Assembly: GCA_947493335.1 (NCBI GenBank)
Contig: CANLQO010000002.1
Span: 186,001-250,000, forward strand
DNA length: 64,000 bases
Direction of reading: 5' to 3'
Origin: an uncultured Paracoccaceae bacterium
GTDB lineage: Bacteria > Pseudomonadota > Alphaproteobacteria > Rhodobacterales > Rhodobacteraceae
Part shown: piece after piece, positions 63,824-64,000 of the stretch
Layout: each line of letters opens with the position of its first letter
Position numbering within the stretch: the stretch's first letter is position 1
The notes under the pieces: generated by a model
Told to the model about the DNA's origin: nothing
The model's database searches: none
Seen by the model: only the letters and a program-made list of their open reading frames with translations
Translations under genes and position numbers: made by a program

Positions 63824-64000
63824 GCCCTGAGCTGATCCTCGGCATGGCCGCTTTGTTTGGCATGGCGGCCATTGGCACGCCAGTTGCCTATGCCATCCTC
63901 GTCGGTGTTCTGGTTTATCTTGGGGTCTCCGGACAGGATTTGGCCATCGCCGGAACCACAATGGTGCAACGGTTGTTTGATGGCTTCTTGTTGCTGGCTG
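63820..64000 (+). CDS. dctM: TRAP transporter large permease DctM, cut by window end
   Basis: The first 60 residues are in the window: MSPELILGMAALFGMAAIGTPVAYAILVG, a strongly hydrophobic start with the GTPVAYAI motif of DctM, then GTTMVQRLFDGFLLLA. The ATG overlaps the dctQ stop (ATGA). The remaining ten or so helices lie beyond base 64000. It drives uptake using a sodium or proton gradient. Confidence 0.92.
   Translation, partial: MSPELILGMAALFGMAAIGTPVAYAILVGVLVYLGVSGQDLAIAGTTMVQRLFDGFLLLA

Overview
The window is a stretch of core chromosome from an alphaproteobacterium of the Rhodobacteraceae, most likely the marine Roseobacter group. The evidence is: a SAM/SAH-type riboswitch in front of metK (a motif known from Rhodobacterales), a CcrM GANTC methyltransferase, an Irr-type Fur protein, a petABC operon with the usual alphaproteobacterial Rieske start, a class-II-like AroA, tandem DUF2125 proteins, a TRAP transporter, and moderately high GC with short intergenic gaps. 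There is no prophage, CRISPR array or intact insertion sequence. The species cannot be named from this sequence.

Layout. 1-6.7 kb: a truncated YjbH-like outer-membrane protein, a flavoprotein, an MscS channel, a small HNH protein, DUF1992, an MFS permease, a crotonase and an SDR. 6.8-9.9 kb: two tandem periplasmic DUF2125 paralogues. 9.9-15.1 kb: a P-loop kinase-like protein, pmbA-cysQ, an atypical SDR divergent from a LysR regulator with a clear palindromic operator, and fabA. 15.2-20.6 kb: a membrane-anchored DUF1963 protein, a desaturase paired with a TIM-barrel protein, irr, a degenerate Y1-transposase-like gene and an unknown gene. 20.7-31.4 kb is housekeeping: miaB; an OmpA-like protein and a lipoprotein that share an unusual Cys/Trp motif; phoH-ybeY-corC-lnt; riboswitch-metK; trmB; aroA-cmk. 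31.4-35 kb: an exported protein, a GNAT, DUF4170, a shortened WaaA-like protein and lpxK.

35-44.8 kb: a CoA-transferase, DsbA, DUF721/DciA, mutY, alkane monooxygenase (alkB), a methyltransferase, a quinone-type oxidoreductase, a BNR propeller, ccrM with three GANTC sites in its leader, and rnhB. 45-47.2 kb: a cluster of small uncharacterised exported or membrane proteins, one of which is a membrane-tethered winged-helix protein, followed by tRNA-Arg(CCT). 47.3-52 kb: a LacI regulator, a PAS-PAS-GGDEF-EAL protein and gnd. 52-55 kb: petABC (cytochrome bc1). 55.2-60 kb: an outer-membrane barrel, a membrane protein, and the co-oriented set dapF-mtaB-gst-gst. 60-64 kb: tRNA-Lys, then a GntR(FCD)-controlled Gfo/Idh/MocA plus TRAP transporter catabolic module, cut off by the window end inside dctM.

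Together the genes cover envelope building (lpxK, WaaA-like, lnt, fabA, OmpA-like), tRNA modification (miaB, mtaB, trmB), respiration (petABC), methyl metabolism and DNA methylation (metK, ccrM) and uptake of an unidentified organic acid or sugar acid. The least explained parts are the 45.6-47.0 kb cluster, the shared-motif pair at 22.3-23.2 kb, and several family members with altered active-site residues (SDR, DapF, WaaA-like, Y1 transposase-like).
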